NCBI RefSeq assembly: GCF_014205255.1
Contig: NZ_JACHNE010000001.1
Span: 3,782,001 to 3,846,000 of the forward strand
DNA from: Streptomyces caelestis
GTDB lineage: Bacteria > Actinomycetota > Actinomycetes > Streptomycetales > Streptomycetaceae
DNA length: 64,000 bases
Direction of reading: 5' to 3'
The notes beneath the pieces were generated by a model that ran no database searches, had not been told where the DNA came from, and worked only from the letters and a program-made list of their open reading frames with translations. This document shows, piece by piece, positions 34,481-42,691 of the stretch. Every line of letters begins with the position of its first letter. The first letter of the stretch is position 1. The position numbers were made by a program, and so were the translations under genes.

Positions 34481-34894
34481 ATGCTGCGTCCCGTCACCGA
34501 CACCGACGGCGCCCCCTTCTGGGAGTACGCCGCCCGGGGCGAGCTCCGTGTCCAGGCCTGCGCCGGCTGCGGTGAGTTCCGCTTCCCGCCCCGGCCCTGC
34601 TGCCCGCACTGCCAGTCCTTCGAGGCCGAGTGGCGCCGGGTGTCCGGCCGGGGTCGCGTCTGGTCGTACGTCGTTCCGCATCCGCCGCTGCTGCCCGGCT
34701 ATGCCGAGCTGGCGCCGTACCACGTGGTCGTCGTCGAGCTCGACGAGGCACCGCGCATCCGGCTCGTCGGCAACCTCGTCTCCGGGCCCGGTGAGCCGAT
34801 CAACTCCCTTGCCGCGGACCGCCTCCGGATCGGCGCCCGGGTGCGGGCCGTCTTCGACGACGGGCTTCCCCGGTGGGTTCCGGAGCGGTCATGA
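34481..34894 (+). CDS. Zn-ribbon/OB-fold (DUF35) protein, partner of the lipid-transfer protein (137 aa)
   Basis: The N-terminal rubredoxin-like zinc ribbon has CAGCGEFRFPPRPCCPHC (four Cys in two CxxC-type pairs). The C-terminal OB fold has VWSYVVPHPPLLPGY and VVVELDEAPRIRLVGNLV. In steroid degraders the DUF35 domain (fused to ChsH2 or free) binds Ltp2 and is required for aldolase activity. It is adjacent to such an Ltp gene and overlaps the crotonase gene by 4 nt (ATGA). Confidence 0.9.
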   Translation: MLRPVTDTDGAPFWEYAARGELRVQACAGCGEFRFPPRPCCPHCQSFEAEWRRVSGRGRVWSYVVPHPPLLPGYAELAPYHVVVVELDEAPRIRLVGNLVSGPGEPINSLAADRLRIGARVRAVFDDGLPRWVPERS

Positions 34895-35664
34895 GCCGTG
34901 TCCTGGTCAGTGCCGACGAGGACAGCGGGGTCGCCGTCGTCACCCTGAACCGGCCCGACCGGCTCAACGCCGTCGACCTGGAGATGGCCGGTGAACTCGC
35001 CCAGGTCTGGCGGGACTTGCGGTTTGACGACTCCGTGCGGGCCGTCGTCCTCACCGGGGCCGGCGAGCGTGCCTTCTGTACGGGCATCGACCGGGACGCC
35101 GTCGTGCCGCAGCCGAGCTCGCCGTACGCGCAGGACGATCCGCTGCTCGGCATCGGGCCGAAGGCCAACGACCTGTGGAAGCCGGTCGTCGCCGCCGTGC
35201 GCGGGATGGCCTGCGGGGGTGCCTTCTACCTGCTCGGGGAGGCGGAGTTCGTGGTCGCCGACACCACCGCCGCCTTCTTCGACCCGCACACCGCCTACGG
35301 CATGGTCAGCGCCTACGAGTCCGTCCTGATGGCGCAGCGCATGCCGTACGGGGAGGTGGCGCGGATGGCGTTGATGGGGACGGCGGAGCGGATCTCGGCG
35401 CGGCGGGCGTACGAGATCGGGCTGGTGTCGGAACTCGTGGCGGAGGGCGAGGCGTTGGGGGCGGCACGGGCGTGCGCCGCCGTCATCGCCGGGTATCCGA
35501 CGGAGGCCGTGCAGGGGACCGTGCGGGCGCTGTGGACCGCGACCGAGGCCGGCCGGACCCAGGGGTTCGCGCAGGCACCGCACCTCATCGCGCTCGGGAA
35601 TCTGACCGGGGAGCGGCAGGCCCGGCTGTTCGCGGGGCGGCGGCGGGAGTACCGGTTGCGTTGA
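34891..35664 (+). CDS. enoyl-CoA hydratase/isomerase family protein (257 aa)
   Basis: Crotonase fold: VVTLNRPDRLNAVDLEM, GERAFCTGIDRDAV (oxyanion-hole region) and AVRGMACGGAFYLLGEAEFVVADTT. The position of the first hydratase Glu reads Asp in FFDPHTAYG, so it may not be a simple hydratase; hydrolase or isomerase activity is possible. ATG 34891 overlaps the DUF35 stop. It would supply or process the CoA ester handled by the Ltp/DUF35 pair. Confidence 0.88.
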   Translation: MSRVLVSADEDSGVAVVTLNRPDRLNAVDLEMAGELAQVWRDLRFDDSVRAVVLTGAGERAFCTGIDRDAVVPQPSSPYAQDDPLLGIGPKANDLWKPVVAAVRGMACGGAFYLLGEAEFVVADTTAAFFDPHTAYGMVSAYESVLMAQRMPYGEVARMALMGTAERISARRAYEIGLVSELVAEGEALGAARACAAVIAGYPTEAVQGTVRALWTATEAGRTQGFAQAPHLIALGNLTGERQARLFAGRRREYRLR

Positions 35665-35731
35665 CGCCGGTTGCACGGACGTACCGGTTGCGGCAGAAAA
35701 TCGTTTACCCGTACACGCGTATGCTCGACGG

Positions 35732-36697
35732 GTGGTTGAGCATCGGATGATCGACGTGAACGGCATACGGCTGCACATCGCGGAGCAGGGCGAGGGCCCG
35801 CTCGTGGTGCTGCTGCACGGGTTCCCGGAGTCCTGGCACTCCTGGCGGCACCAGTTCGGGCCGCTGGCCGAGGCCGGTTTCCGGGTGGTCGCGCCCGACC
35901 AGCGGGGATACGGGCGCAGCGATCACCCCGAGGACGTGGACGCGTACAGCATCCTCCACCTGGTGGGCGACGTGGTCGGGCTGGTCCACGCGCTGGGTGA
36001 GGAGCGGGCGTTCGTCGTCGGGCACGACTGGGGAGCGCCGGTGGCCTGGCACACGGCGCTGCTGCGGCCGGACGTGGTGCGCGGGGTGGCGGGGCTGAGC
36101 GTGCCGCCGCCGTTCCGTGGCGCACAGCCGCCGCTCACCACCATGCGGGAGCGGTTCGGCGGGCGCTTCTACTGGAACTACTTCGAGCAGCCCGGGGTCG
36201 CCGAGGCCGAGTTCACCGCCGACACCCGCGCCACCCTGCGCAAGCTGCTGTACTCCGCCTCGGGTGACGCCCCGGGCGCCGGACGCCCCGAGCAGGCCCT
36301 GGCCGACCCGGAGCGCGGCTGGCTGGCGGACGCGCCCGACCCCGAGGTGCTGCCCGGGTGGCTGACCGAGGAGGACCTCGACGCCCTCACCGACAGCTAC
36401 GCGCGGGGCTTCACCGGCGCGCTCAACTGGTACCGCAACCTGGACCGCAACTGGGAGCTGACCGCCCCCTGGCAGGGAGCGGTCGTGTCCCCGCCCGCGC
36501 TGTACGTGTACGGCGACCGGGACCTGGTCCCGGCCTTCCCGGGCACGCCCGAACTGATCGAGAAGCTGCCCGACGTGATGCCGAACCTGCGCCGGAAGCC
36601 GCTCGTGCTGCCGGGCTGCGGCCACTGGACGCAGCAGGAGCGGCCCGCCGAGGTGAACGAGGCACTGCTCGACTTCCTGACGGAGCTGCGGGACTGA
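35732..36697 (+). CDS. alpha/beta hydrolase, epoxide-hydrolase-like (321 aa)
   Basis: HGFPESWHSWRHQ forms the oxyanion-hole HGXP motif, VVGHDWGAPVAW is the nucleophile elbow with Asp (GHDWG, epoxide-hydrolase type), and GCGHWTQQERP contains the catalytic His. The nucleophilic Asp suggests hydrolysis of an epoxide rather than an ester. GTG 35732 has TATGCT ending 6 nt upstream, suggesting a leaderless transcript; ATG 35747 is an alternative start. It lies 67 nt after the crotonase gene but has no TCTGACG palindrome. Confidence 0.9.
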   Translation: MVEHRMIDVNGIRLHIAEQGEGPLVVLLHGFPESWHSWRHQFGPLAEAGFRVVAPDQRGYGRSDHPEDVDAYSILHLVGDVVGLVHALGEERAFVVGHDWGAPVAWHTALLRPDVVRGVAGLSVPPPFRGAQPPLTTMRERFGGRFYWNYFEQPGVAEAEFTADTRATLRKLLYSASGDAPGAGRPEQALADPERGWLADAPDPEVLPGWLTEEDLDALTDSYARGFTGALNWYRNLDRNWELTAPWQGAVVSPPALYVYGDRDLVPAFPGTPELIEKLPDVMPNLRRKPLVLPGCGHWTQQERPAEVNEALLDFLTELRD

Positions 36698-36734
36698 TGC
36701 CCTGGTGCGGACACCCCCTGGGGAGTCCGCCCCC

Positions 36735-39113
36735 CTAGCTCGTGCGCGCCGTGCCCGTGCCCTTCTCGGCGTCCAGGGCGTACACGCAGCGGTCCTTGCT
36801 GCACGCGTACACCACTCCGTCCTGGACGACCGGGGAGCCGGTGATCTCGCCGCCGGTGGCGAGCTTCCAGCGGAGCCGGCCGTCGTCGGCCTTCAGGGTG
36901 TAGAGCAGGTGGTCGGTGGAGCCGAAGTGGATACGGCCCTCGGCCACCGAGGGGGCGCCCACGATGTCGCCGCCCGCCTGGAAACGCCACTTGGGTGTGC
37001 CGGTGACCGCGTCGAGGGTGTAGAGGCCCTTGCCGCTGCCCACGTGGACGTGGCCGGCGGCGACCAGGACGGGATCGACGGACGCCCGGGACTCGGTGGC
37101 GATGCGCCAGCGGTCACGGCCGTCGGTGGCGTCGAGGGCGTAGACCGTGCCGAGATAGTCGGCGAGGTAGACGCCCCCGCCGGTGACGGCCGGGCCGGGG
37201 ACGAAGGTGGGCGGGGAGAGGAACACGGCCGGGGCCTCGAAGTGCCACTTCACGTGCCCGGCGGCGACGTCGAGGGCGAGGACGCGGGTGCCGGCGCAGA
37301 CGTAGACGTAGCCGTCGGTCGCCGGGGCGATCCGGACCGGGACGCCGCCGCAGGAGGCCGCGTCGCCGATGGGGTACGACCAGCGCTCGTCGCCGGTGCG
37401 GGCGTCCAGGGCGCGCAGCCGGGCGTCCTGCCACACGTAGACCGTGCCGTCGTGCAGGGCGGGTCCGGCCTCGGGCGACTCGAAGTCGCTCTGGCAGCCG
37501 GTGACCTCCCAGAGCTTCTGGCCGTTCGAGGCCTCCCAGCCCTGGACGCCGCCGCCCCGGGTGCCGGTGACGACGGTGCCGCGGCCGGCCTTGAGCGAGT
37601 AGACCCAGGCGTCCGTCTGCAGGCGCCACAGGTCTGCGCCCTCGCGGGCGTCGAGGGCGAACAGCGTGGGCCCGTCGGAGGCGTGGATACGGCCGTCCGC
37701 GACCGCCATGGACCAGGCGACGTCCCGGGTCTTGAAGCGGCGGCGGCCGGTGGCCACGTCCAGCGCGTGTACCTCGAAGGAGGTGACGTAGACGAGGTCG
37801 CCGTCGACGGACGGGGTGCCCCAGACGTCGTTCGACATGCGGAACCGCCAGGGCCGCCAGCCGCTCGCCTGTTCGGGCGGCGCGGCCGGGGCCGGGGGCG
37901 CGGCGACGGCAGGGCCCACGGCGGGGTCCGCGCCGTTGACGCCGGGGCGGGGCTTGGCCCAGGAGGCGGCGAGGGCGGCCTCCGGTGGAGGTGCCTTGAC
38001 GGCGGCGGCACGGACGTCGGCGACGCGCGGGCCCGGGCCGATGGGCACCGGGGCGCCGGCCAGCCGCACCGGGCCGGTGTCGGGGCCACCGACGGGCGCG
38101 GGCGCGGGCGCCGGGACGACGGGGTCGTGCGAGGGCGGGGGCGGGATGGGGGCGGGCCCCGGGGCGGGGCGTCCGCCGCCGCTGCGGCCGGCGCCGGGGG
38201 CGGGTTTGCCGGCCGGGCGGCCGTTGCGGCGGGACTCGATCAGGCTGACCGCCCGCTCGGGCAGCCACGCCGAAGCCGTGCCGCTGTCGTCGGAGCCGGA
38301 GCCGAAGAGGTGGGGGGCCAGCTGGGCCTGGAGGTCGGCCGGGTTGGGTCGGGCCGTCGGGTCCATCTGCATACAGGACTCGATGAGCGGACGCAGCTCG
38401 TCCGGGAGGCCCTCCAGATCCGGGCCCTCGCGCAGCAGCATGAAGACGGTCTCGACCGGGTTGGCGCCGTGGAAGGGCGGGTGTCCGGTGGCGGCGAAGA
38501 CCAGCATGGAGCCGAGGGAGAAGACGTCGCTCGCGCCCGTGACGCTGCGGGAGTCCTTGGCCTGCTCGGGGGACATGTAGGCGGGCGTGCCGACGGCGAC
38601 GTTCGTCATCGTCAAACGTGTGTTCGAGACGCCTGAGGCGATACCGAAGTCGATCACCCGGGGGCCGTCCTCGACGACCAGGACGTTCGACGGCTTGAGG
38701 TCCCGGTGCACCAGCCCGGCACCGTGGATGGACTGGAGCGCCTCGGCCACGCCCGCCGCCAGCCAGCGCACGGCCTGGGCCGGGAGCGGCCCGCAGTCGT
38801 TCACTATCTCCTCGAGGGAGGGCGCGGGGACGTACGCGGTGGCCAGCCACGGCACGGCGGCGCGCGGGTCGGCGTCCACGACGGCGGCCGTGTAGAAGCC
38901 GGAGACGGCGCGGGCCGCCTCCACCTCACGCGTGAAGCGGACCCGGAACAGCTGATCCTCGGCCAGCTCCGTCCGGACGGTCTTGATCGCCACGCGCCGG
39001 CCGGACGCCGAGCGCGCGAGATAGACCAGCCCCATGCCGCCGGCACCCAGCCGTCCCAGCACCTCGAACGGCCCGATCCGCCGCGGATCGTGCTGCGTCA
39101 GCTGATCCACCAC
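36735..39113 (-). CDS. Ser/Thr protein kinase with C-terminal PQQ-like beta-propeller (792 aa)
   Basis: The Hanks-type kinase domain is at about 15-280: glycine loop LGAGGMGLVYLA, catalytic Lys (VAIKTV), HRDLKPSNVL, VIDFGIA and GTPAYMSPEQ. A Pro/Gly/Ala-rich linker of about 130 residues follows, then seven or eight PQQ/WD-like blades (e.g. VYAVDATDGRDRWRI-type strands, LYTLDAVTGTPKWRFQ) to the C-terminus. No membrane helix is evident, unlike PknB-type kinases, so the propeller is probably cytosolic. GTG 39113 follows GGGGAGGTGG; the frame upstream to 39272 is non-coding. The signal sensed is unknown. Confidence 0.93.
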   Translation of the reverse strand: MVDQLTQHDPRRIGPFEVLGRLGAGGMGLVYLARSASGRRVAIKTVRTELAEDQLFRVRFTREVEAARAVSGFYTAAVVDADPRAAVPWLATAYVPAPSLEEIVNDCGPLPAQAVRWLAAGVAEALQSIHGAGLVHRDLKPSNVLVVEDGPRVIDFGIASGVSNTRLTMTNVAVGTPAYMSPEQAKDSRSVTGASDVFSLGSMLVFAATGHPPFHGANPVETVFMLLREGPDLEGLPDELRPLIESCMQMDPTARPNPADLQAQLAPHLFGSGSDDSGTASAWLPERAVSLIESRRNGRPAGKPAPGAGRSGGGRPAPGPAPIPPPPSHDPVVPAPAPAPVGGPDTGPVRLAGAPVPIGPGPRVADVRAAAVKAPPPEAALAASWAKPRPGVNGADPAVGPAVAAPPAPAAPPEQASGWRPWRFRMSNDVWGTPSVDGDLVYVTSFEVHALDVATGRRRFKTRDVAWSMAVADGRIHASDGPTLFALDAREGADLWRLQTDAWVYSLKAGRGTVVTGTRGGGVQGWEASNGQKLWEVTGCQSDFESPEAGPALHDGTVYVWQDARLRALDARTGDERWSYPIGDAASCGGVPVRIAPATDGYVYVCAGTRVLALDVAAGHVKWHFEAPAVFLSPPTFVPGPAVTGGGVYLADYLGTVYALDATDGRDRWRIATESRASVDPVLVAAGHVHVGSGKGLYTLDAVTGTPKWRFQAGGDIVGAPSVAEGRIHFGSTDHLLYTLKADDGRLRWKLATGGEITGSPVVQDGVVYACSKDRCVYALDAEKGTGTARTS

Positions 39114-39314
39114 TTGCCTGCCACCTCCCCGTACGAGCCGCGCCAAGCCACATGTTCCACGCGACCCCGTGCAGCGTCTCACCACCGCACCGCCCTGGCG
39201 GCACGCACCCCGATTCTTCCTGGCCGGAGCCGTGGTTGCGAACCCGGTGACAATTGGGGTGTCTCGGTACACAGGCGATCAAACAATGACCAAACACTGC
39301 CTGATCAGCCCTGC

Positions 39315-40037
39315 TCAGCGGTGCAGCAGCGCGAAGGACGCCCCCTGATTGTCCGTGACGACGGCGACCGTGCCGTACGAGGTCCTGAAGGGCGGGGCCT
39401 GGATCCGGCCGCCGAGGCGGGTGACGTCCTGCAGAGCGGCCGGTACGTCCTCGACGGCGAAGTGGACGAGGAAGTGGGGCGGCATCTCGGCCGGGAACAC
39501 GTCGGAGACGGGGGCGCGGCCGAAGTCGGGCTCGGCGTCGGGGCCGAACAGGGCCTCCTGGAAGAGGTCACCGTAGAAGGCGTTGGCCGCCTCGGTGTCC
39601 CGCGCGTACAGCTCGGCCCAGGCGAAGGTGCCCGGCTCGCGCCGCCTGCCGAAGCCGGGGTGCCCGACCGGCTGCCACAGGGCGAAGACGGCCCCCTCCG
39701 GGTCGGTGACGAGGGCGGTGACGCCCAGCTCCCCGGCCGGCACCGGCGCCGAGACGATCTGCCCGCCGGCCGCCCGGATGCGCCGGGCCAGAGCCGCCGC
39801 GTCCGGGGTCGCGAAGTACACCGTCCAGACGGTGGGCAGCCGGCCGTCCATCTTGCGGACCAGCGCGGCCACGGGTTCACCGTCCTTCAGCGCCTGCGCG
39901 AAGGGGCCGAGCCAGTCCTCGAAGGTCCACCCGAAAAGTTCACCGTAGAACCGCTTGCCCGCCTCGACGTCGGGAAGCTGCGCGTCCACCCAGCAGGGGA
40001 CGCCCTCTGCGTACACCGATGCCCTGTTTTCGGCCAT
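39315..40037 (-). CDS. VOC (glyoxalase/bleomycin resistance) family protein, two domains (240 aa)
   Basis: Two tandem VOC modules: residues about 8-120 (VPCWVDAQLPDVEAGKRFYG ... TDPEGAVFALWQ) and 135-240 (TFAWAELYARDTEAANAFYG ... TDNQGASFALL). The duplicated beta-alpha-beta3 pattern builds one active-site cup. Family members are metal-dependent lyases, dioxygenases or antibiotic-binding proteins. A minus-strand TACGTT lies 6 nt before ATG 40037, suggesting a leaderless transcript. It is divergent from the TetR gene. Confidence 0.9.
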   Translation of the reverse strand: MAENRASVYAEGVPCWVDAQLPDVEAGKRFYGELFGWTFEDWLGPFAQALKDGEPVAALVRKMDGRLPTVWTVYFATPDAAALARRIRAAGGQIVSAPVPAGELGVTALVTDPEGAVFALWQPVGHPGFGRRREPGTFAWAELYARDTEAANAFYGDLFQEALFGPDAEPDFGRAPVSDVFPAEMPPHFLVHFAVEDVPAALQDVTRLGGRIQAPPFRTSYGTVAVVTDNQGASFALLHR

Positions 40038-40147
40038 GCCGACAACGTAACCGCGACTGCCGCACCCCGCAGACCAGGCACACCAGCCTCCGCGCTCCCT
40101 CGCACCCCATTTGCAGTCGGCCGAATCGCGCCCCGATCACGCCTCGG

Positions 40148-40153
40148 TAAGCT
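40148..40153 (+). promoter_or_regulatory. -10 element of the TetR gene overlapping a TGACG half-site
   Basis: TAAGCT lies 6 nt before ATG 40160 (leaderless). CTGACG at 40152-40157 overlaps it, a half-site of the window-wide palindrome; the other half is not conserved. Confidence 0.4.
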
Positions 40154-40159
40154 GACGGC

Positions 40160-40807
40160 ATGACAGGACAAGTGCGTACCGTCGACGGCCGCGTGGCCGG
40201 CAGGCGTGGGCAGGCGACCCGGCAGAAATTGCTCGACTGCCTCAGCGAGATGCTCAGCTCCTCCCCGTACCGGGACGTCAAAGTCATCGATGTCGCCCGG
40301 AAGGCGGGCACTTCGCCCGCGACCTTCTACCAGTACTTCCCGGACGTCGAGGGCGCCGTCCTGGAGATCGCCGAGCAAATGGCGACCGAGGGAGCCGCGT
40401 TGAGCGAGCTCCTCCAGGGCCGTTCCTGGGCCGGCAAGGCCGGCTGGCAGACGGCGCAGGAACTCGTCGACGGGTTCCTGGAGTTCTGGCGCAAGAACGA
40501 CGCGATCCTCCGGGTCGTCGATCTCGGCGCCGCCGAGGGCGACAAGCGGTTCTACAAGCTCCGCATGAAGATCCTCAACTCGGTGAACAACTCCCTCGCG
40601 GACTCGGTCGCCGAGCTCCAGGCCAAGGGCAGGGTCGACAAGGACGTGAACCCGGCGGCCATCGCCGGTTCGCTGGTCGCGATGCTCGCGGCCGTCGCCT
40701 CCCACCAGAAGGGCTTCTCCTCCTGGGGCGTGAAGCAGGCCGAACTGAAGCCGAACCTCGCACTGTTGGTGCACCTGGGCGTCACGGGCAGGAAGCCGAC
40801 GAAGTAA
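40160..40807 (+). CDS. TetR/AcrR family transcriptional regulator (215 aa)
   Basis: TetR_N domain at about residues 18-65: RQKLLDCLSEMLSSSPYRDVKVIDVARKAGTSPATFYQYFPD contains the helix-turn-helix. The C-terminal part is an all-helical ligand domain. It lies in the middle of the dispersed catabolic genes, is the only intact TetR gene in the window and has a half-site over its own -10 element, so it is the best local candidate for the protein binding the TCTGACGnnnCGTCAGA operators. This is inference, and the true regulator could be elsewhere in the genome. Confidence 0.92.
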   Translation: MTGQVRTVDGRVAGRRGQATRQKLLDCLSEMLSSSPYRDVKVIDVARKAGTSPATFYQYFPDVEGAVLEIAEQMATEGAALSELLQGRSWAGKAGWQTAQELVDGFLEFWRKNDAILRVVDLGAAEGDKRFYKLRMKILNSVNNSLADSVAELQAKGRVDKDVNPAAIAGSLVAMLAAVASHQKGFSSWGVKQAELKPNLALLVHLGVTGRKPTK

Positions 40808-40932
40808 CCCGGCCCGGCGCCTCCGGCCCCTTTTCCCGCACCCGGCCCCTGTCCGGTCCCCGCACCCAAGTCCTGTCTGCCAGGCGGCGGTCCACCCGAG
40901 TGGACCGCCGCCTGTTGCGCTTTCCGCGCCTT

Positions 40933-41403
40933 CTACTTTCGTACGACCCTGAACAACCGGATCTCCCGCTCCACCCGCGCCTGATAGGCCGCGTACGGCG
41001 GCCAGAACGCCAGCACCGCCTGCCATGCCGCCGCCCGCTCCGCCCCCTCCAGCAGCCGGGCCGTGACCGGGGTGTCCTGGCCCTTCCAGCTGATGCGGGC
41101 GTCCGGATGCGCGAGGAGGTTGTGGCTCCAGGCGGGATGCCCCGGCCGCCCGAAGTTGGACCCGACCAGAAGCCAGCCGCGTCCGCCGTCCTCCGGCACA
41201 CAGGCCAGCGGTGTACGACGGGGGAGGCCGCTCTTCGCCCCGGTCGAGGTCAGCACCAGTCCCGGCAGGAGCTGCGCGCTGAGCAGCACCTTTCCGCGCG
41301 TCAGCCGGTGCACGGCCCGGTCGAGGGCCGGGAAGACGTACGGTGCCACACGCGCGAACCCACGGGTGGACGACACCTTCTGCACGAACCGCACGCCCCT
41401 CAT
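40933..41403 (-). CDS. Ddn-type deazaflavin-dependent nitroreductase family protein (156 aa)
   Basis: DUF385/F420H2-dependent split barrel: LTSTGAKSGLPRRTPLACVPEDGG holds the cofactor motif, followed by GSNFGRPGHPAWSHNLLAHPDARI. ATG 41403 overlaps the acyl-CoA dehydrogenase stop (ATGA), so the two are coupled. The link between an F420 enzyme and acyl-CoA dehydrogenation is notable: it may reduce a pathway intermediate. Confidence 0.92.
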   Translation of the reverse strand: MRGVRFVQKVSSTRGFARVAPYVFPALDRAVHRLTRGKVLLSAQLLPGLVLTSTGAKSGLPRRTPLACVPEDGGRGWLLVGSNFGRPGHPAWSHNLLAHPDARISWKGQDTPVTARLLEGAERAAAWQAVLAFWPPYAAYQARVEREIRLFRVVRK

Positions 41404-42581
41404 CGGCCGGCCTCCTCGAAGACGTGCGCCACCTCGGCGGCGTGGGCCCGCAGCCGGTGCACCGGCCCGAACAGCAGCTCGTCGCCCGCGGCACGCTTGA
41501 AGTACAGGTGAGCTTCGTGCTCCCAGGTGAAACCGATGCCGCCGTGCAGCTGGATCCCCTCGGCGGCGGCCGAGCGCAGGGCCTGGAGCGCCTGGGCCAG
41601 GGCGAGCCCGCCGACGGTCTCCTCATGGGCGACGGCCCAGGCCGCGTAGTACGCCGCCGAGCGGGCCGCCTGAACCTGGACGTACACGTCGGCCAGCCGG
41701 TGCTTGACCGCCTGGAAGGAGCCGACCGGCCGCCCGAACTGCTCACGCCGCCCCACGTACTCGGCGGTTCGCTCCAGCACCCGGCCGGCGGCCCCGACGG
41801 CCTCGGCGGCGAGACAGACGGCGACGGTGTCGCCGAGCCGGGCGAGGGCGGGGAGGGCATCGGCGTCGGTGCCGCCCAGCAACTCGGCGGATGTGTGACG
41901 GAGTTGGACACGGGCTTGTGGACGGGTGACGTCCAGCGCGGTCTGCCGTACGCGGGTGAGACCGGCGGCGTCACCGCGCACGAGGAAGAGCAGCACGCGG
42001 GAGCGGGCGAACCCCCCGGCGTGCGCGGCGACCACGAGCAGCTGGGCGCTGTGCCCGTCGAGGACCTGGTCGGCCTGCCCGTACAGCCGCCAGCCGCCGT
42101 CGGCCTGCCGTGCCTGCACACCCCCGGCCCGTCCACCGCCGGCCCACTTCCCGCGCCGGTCGTGGCCGGTGAGTCCGAGGGCGGTGGCGAGGGCGGGCCC
42201 GGGCACCGCGAGGGCGGCGGTGAGCCGGCCGGAGGCGATACGCGGGAGGAGGTCCGCCCGCTGGGCGTCCGTGCCGAGGGCGAGCAGCAGCGGTGCCGTG
42301 AGGACGGCTGTGGCGAGCAGGGGCGAGGGGGCGAGGACCCGGCCCGTCTCCTCGCAGGCGAGGGCCAGCTCGGTGACCGAGCAGCCGACACCACCGCGGT
42401 CCTCGGGGAGGGCCAGCCCGGGCAGGCCGAGCTGTTCGGCGAGTGCGGTCCACAGGGCGGGGTCGTGTCCGGCGGGGGTGTCGACGGCGGTCCGCAGCTC
42501 CTCGGGGCCGCACCGCTTGTGGAGCAGTTCGCGCAGGGTGCGGCGGATCTCGTCCTGTTCGGCGGTGAAGCGGGCGTCCAT
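41400..42581 (-). CDS. acyl-CoA dehydrogenase family protein (393 aa)
   Basis: FAD-dependent ACAD fold: FTAEQDEIRRTLRELLHKR at the N-terminus, ALPEDRGGVGCSVTELALACEETGRVLAPSPL, and EGIQLHGGIGFTWEHEAHLYFKRA at the C-terminus. The middle beta domain is divergent, with the usual substrate-contact motif absent, as in one partner of the heteromeric FadE complexes of steroid degraders. ATG 42581 follows GGAGGTGG. Operator F1 ends 19 nt upstream of it. Confidence 0.9.
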   Translation of the reverse strand: MDARFTAEQDEIRRTLRELLHKRCGPEELRTAVDTPAGHDPALWTALAEQLGLPGLALPEDRGGVGCSVTELALACEETGRVLAPSPLLATAVLTAPLLLALGTDAQRADLLPRIASGRLTAALAVPGPALATALGLTGHDRRGKWAGGGRAGGVQARQADGGWRLYGQADQVLDGHSAQLLVVAAHAGGFARSRVLLFLVRGDAAGLTRVRQTALDVTRPQARVQLRHTSAELLGGTDADALPALARLGDTVAVCLAAEAVGAAGRVLERTAEYVGRREQFGRPVGSFQAVKHRLADVYVQVQAARSAAYYAAWAVAHEETVGGLALAQALQALRSAAAEGIQLHGGIGFTWEHEAHLYFKRAAGDELLFGPVHRLRAHAAEVAHVFEEAGR

Positions 42582-42599
42582 GGGGGTACCACCTCCGCA

Positions 42600-42616
42600 T
42601 CTGACGGTCCGTCATA
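42600..42616. promoter_or_regulatory. palindromic operator F1
   Basis: TCTGACGGTCCGTCATA, one mismatch in the right arm, 18 nt from the acyl-CoA dehydrogenase start in a divergent promoter. Confidence 0.65.
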
Positions 42617-42671
42617 TTAGGGCGGGGTGCCGGGGATGCCCAGAGTCCTGCCGTGGTTGTACTCGGCGATA

Positions 42672-42688
42672 TCTGATGTACCGTCAGA
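42672..42688. promoter_or_regulatory. palindromic operator F2
   Basis: TCTGATGTACCGTCAGA, one mismatch, ending 3 nt before ATG 42692. TACCGT inside it is correctly placed as the -10 of a leaderless transcript, so binding would block RNA polymerase directly. Confidence 0.7.
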
Positions 42689-42691
42689 TTC

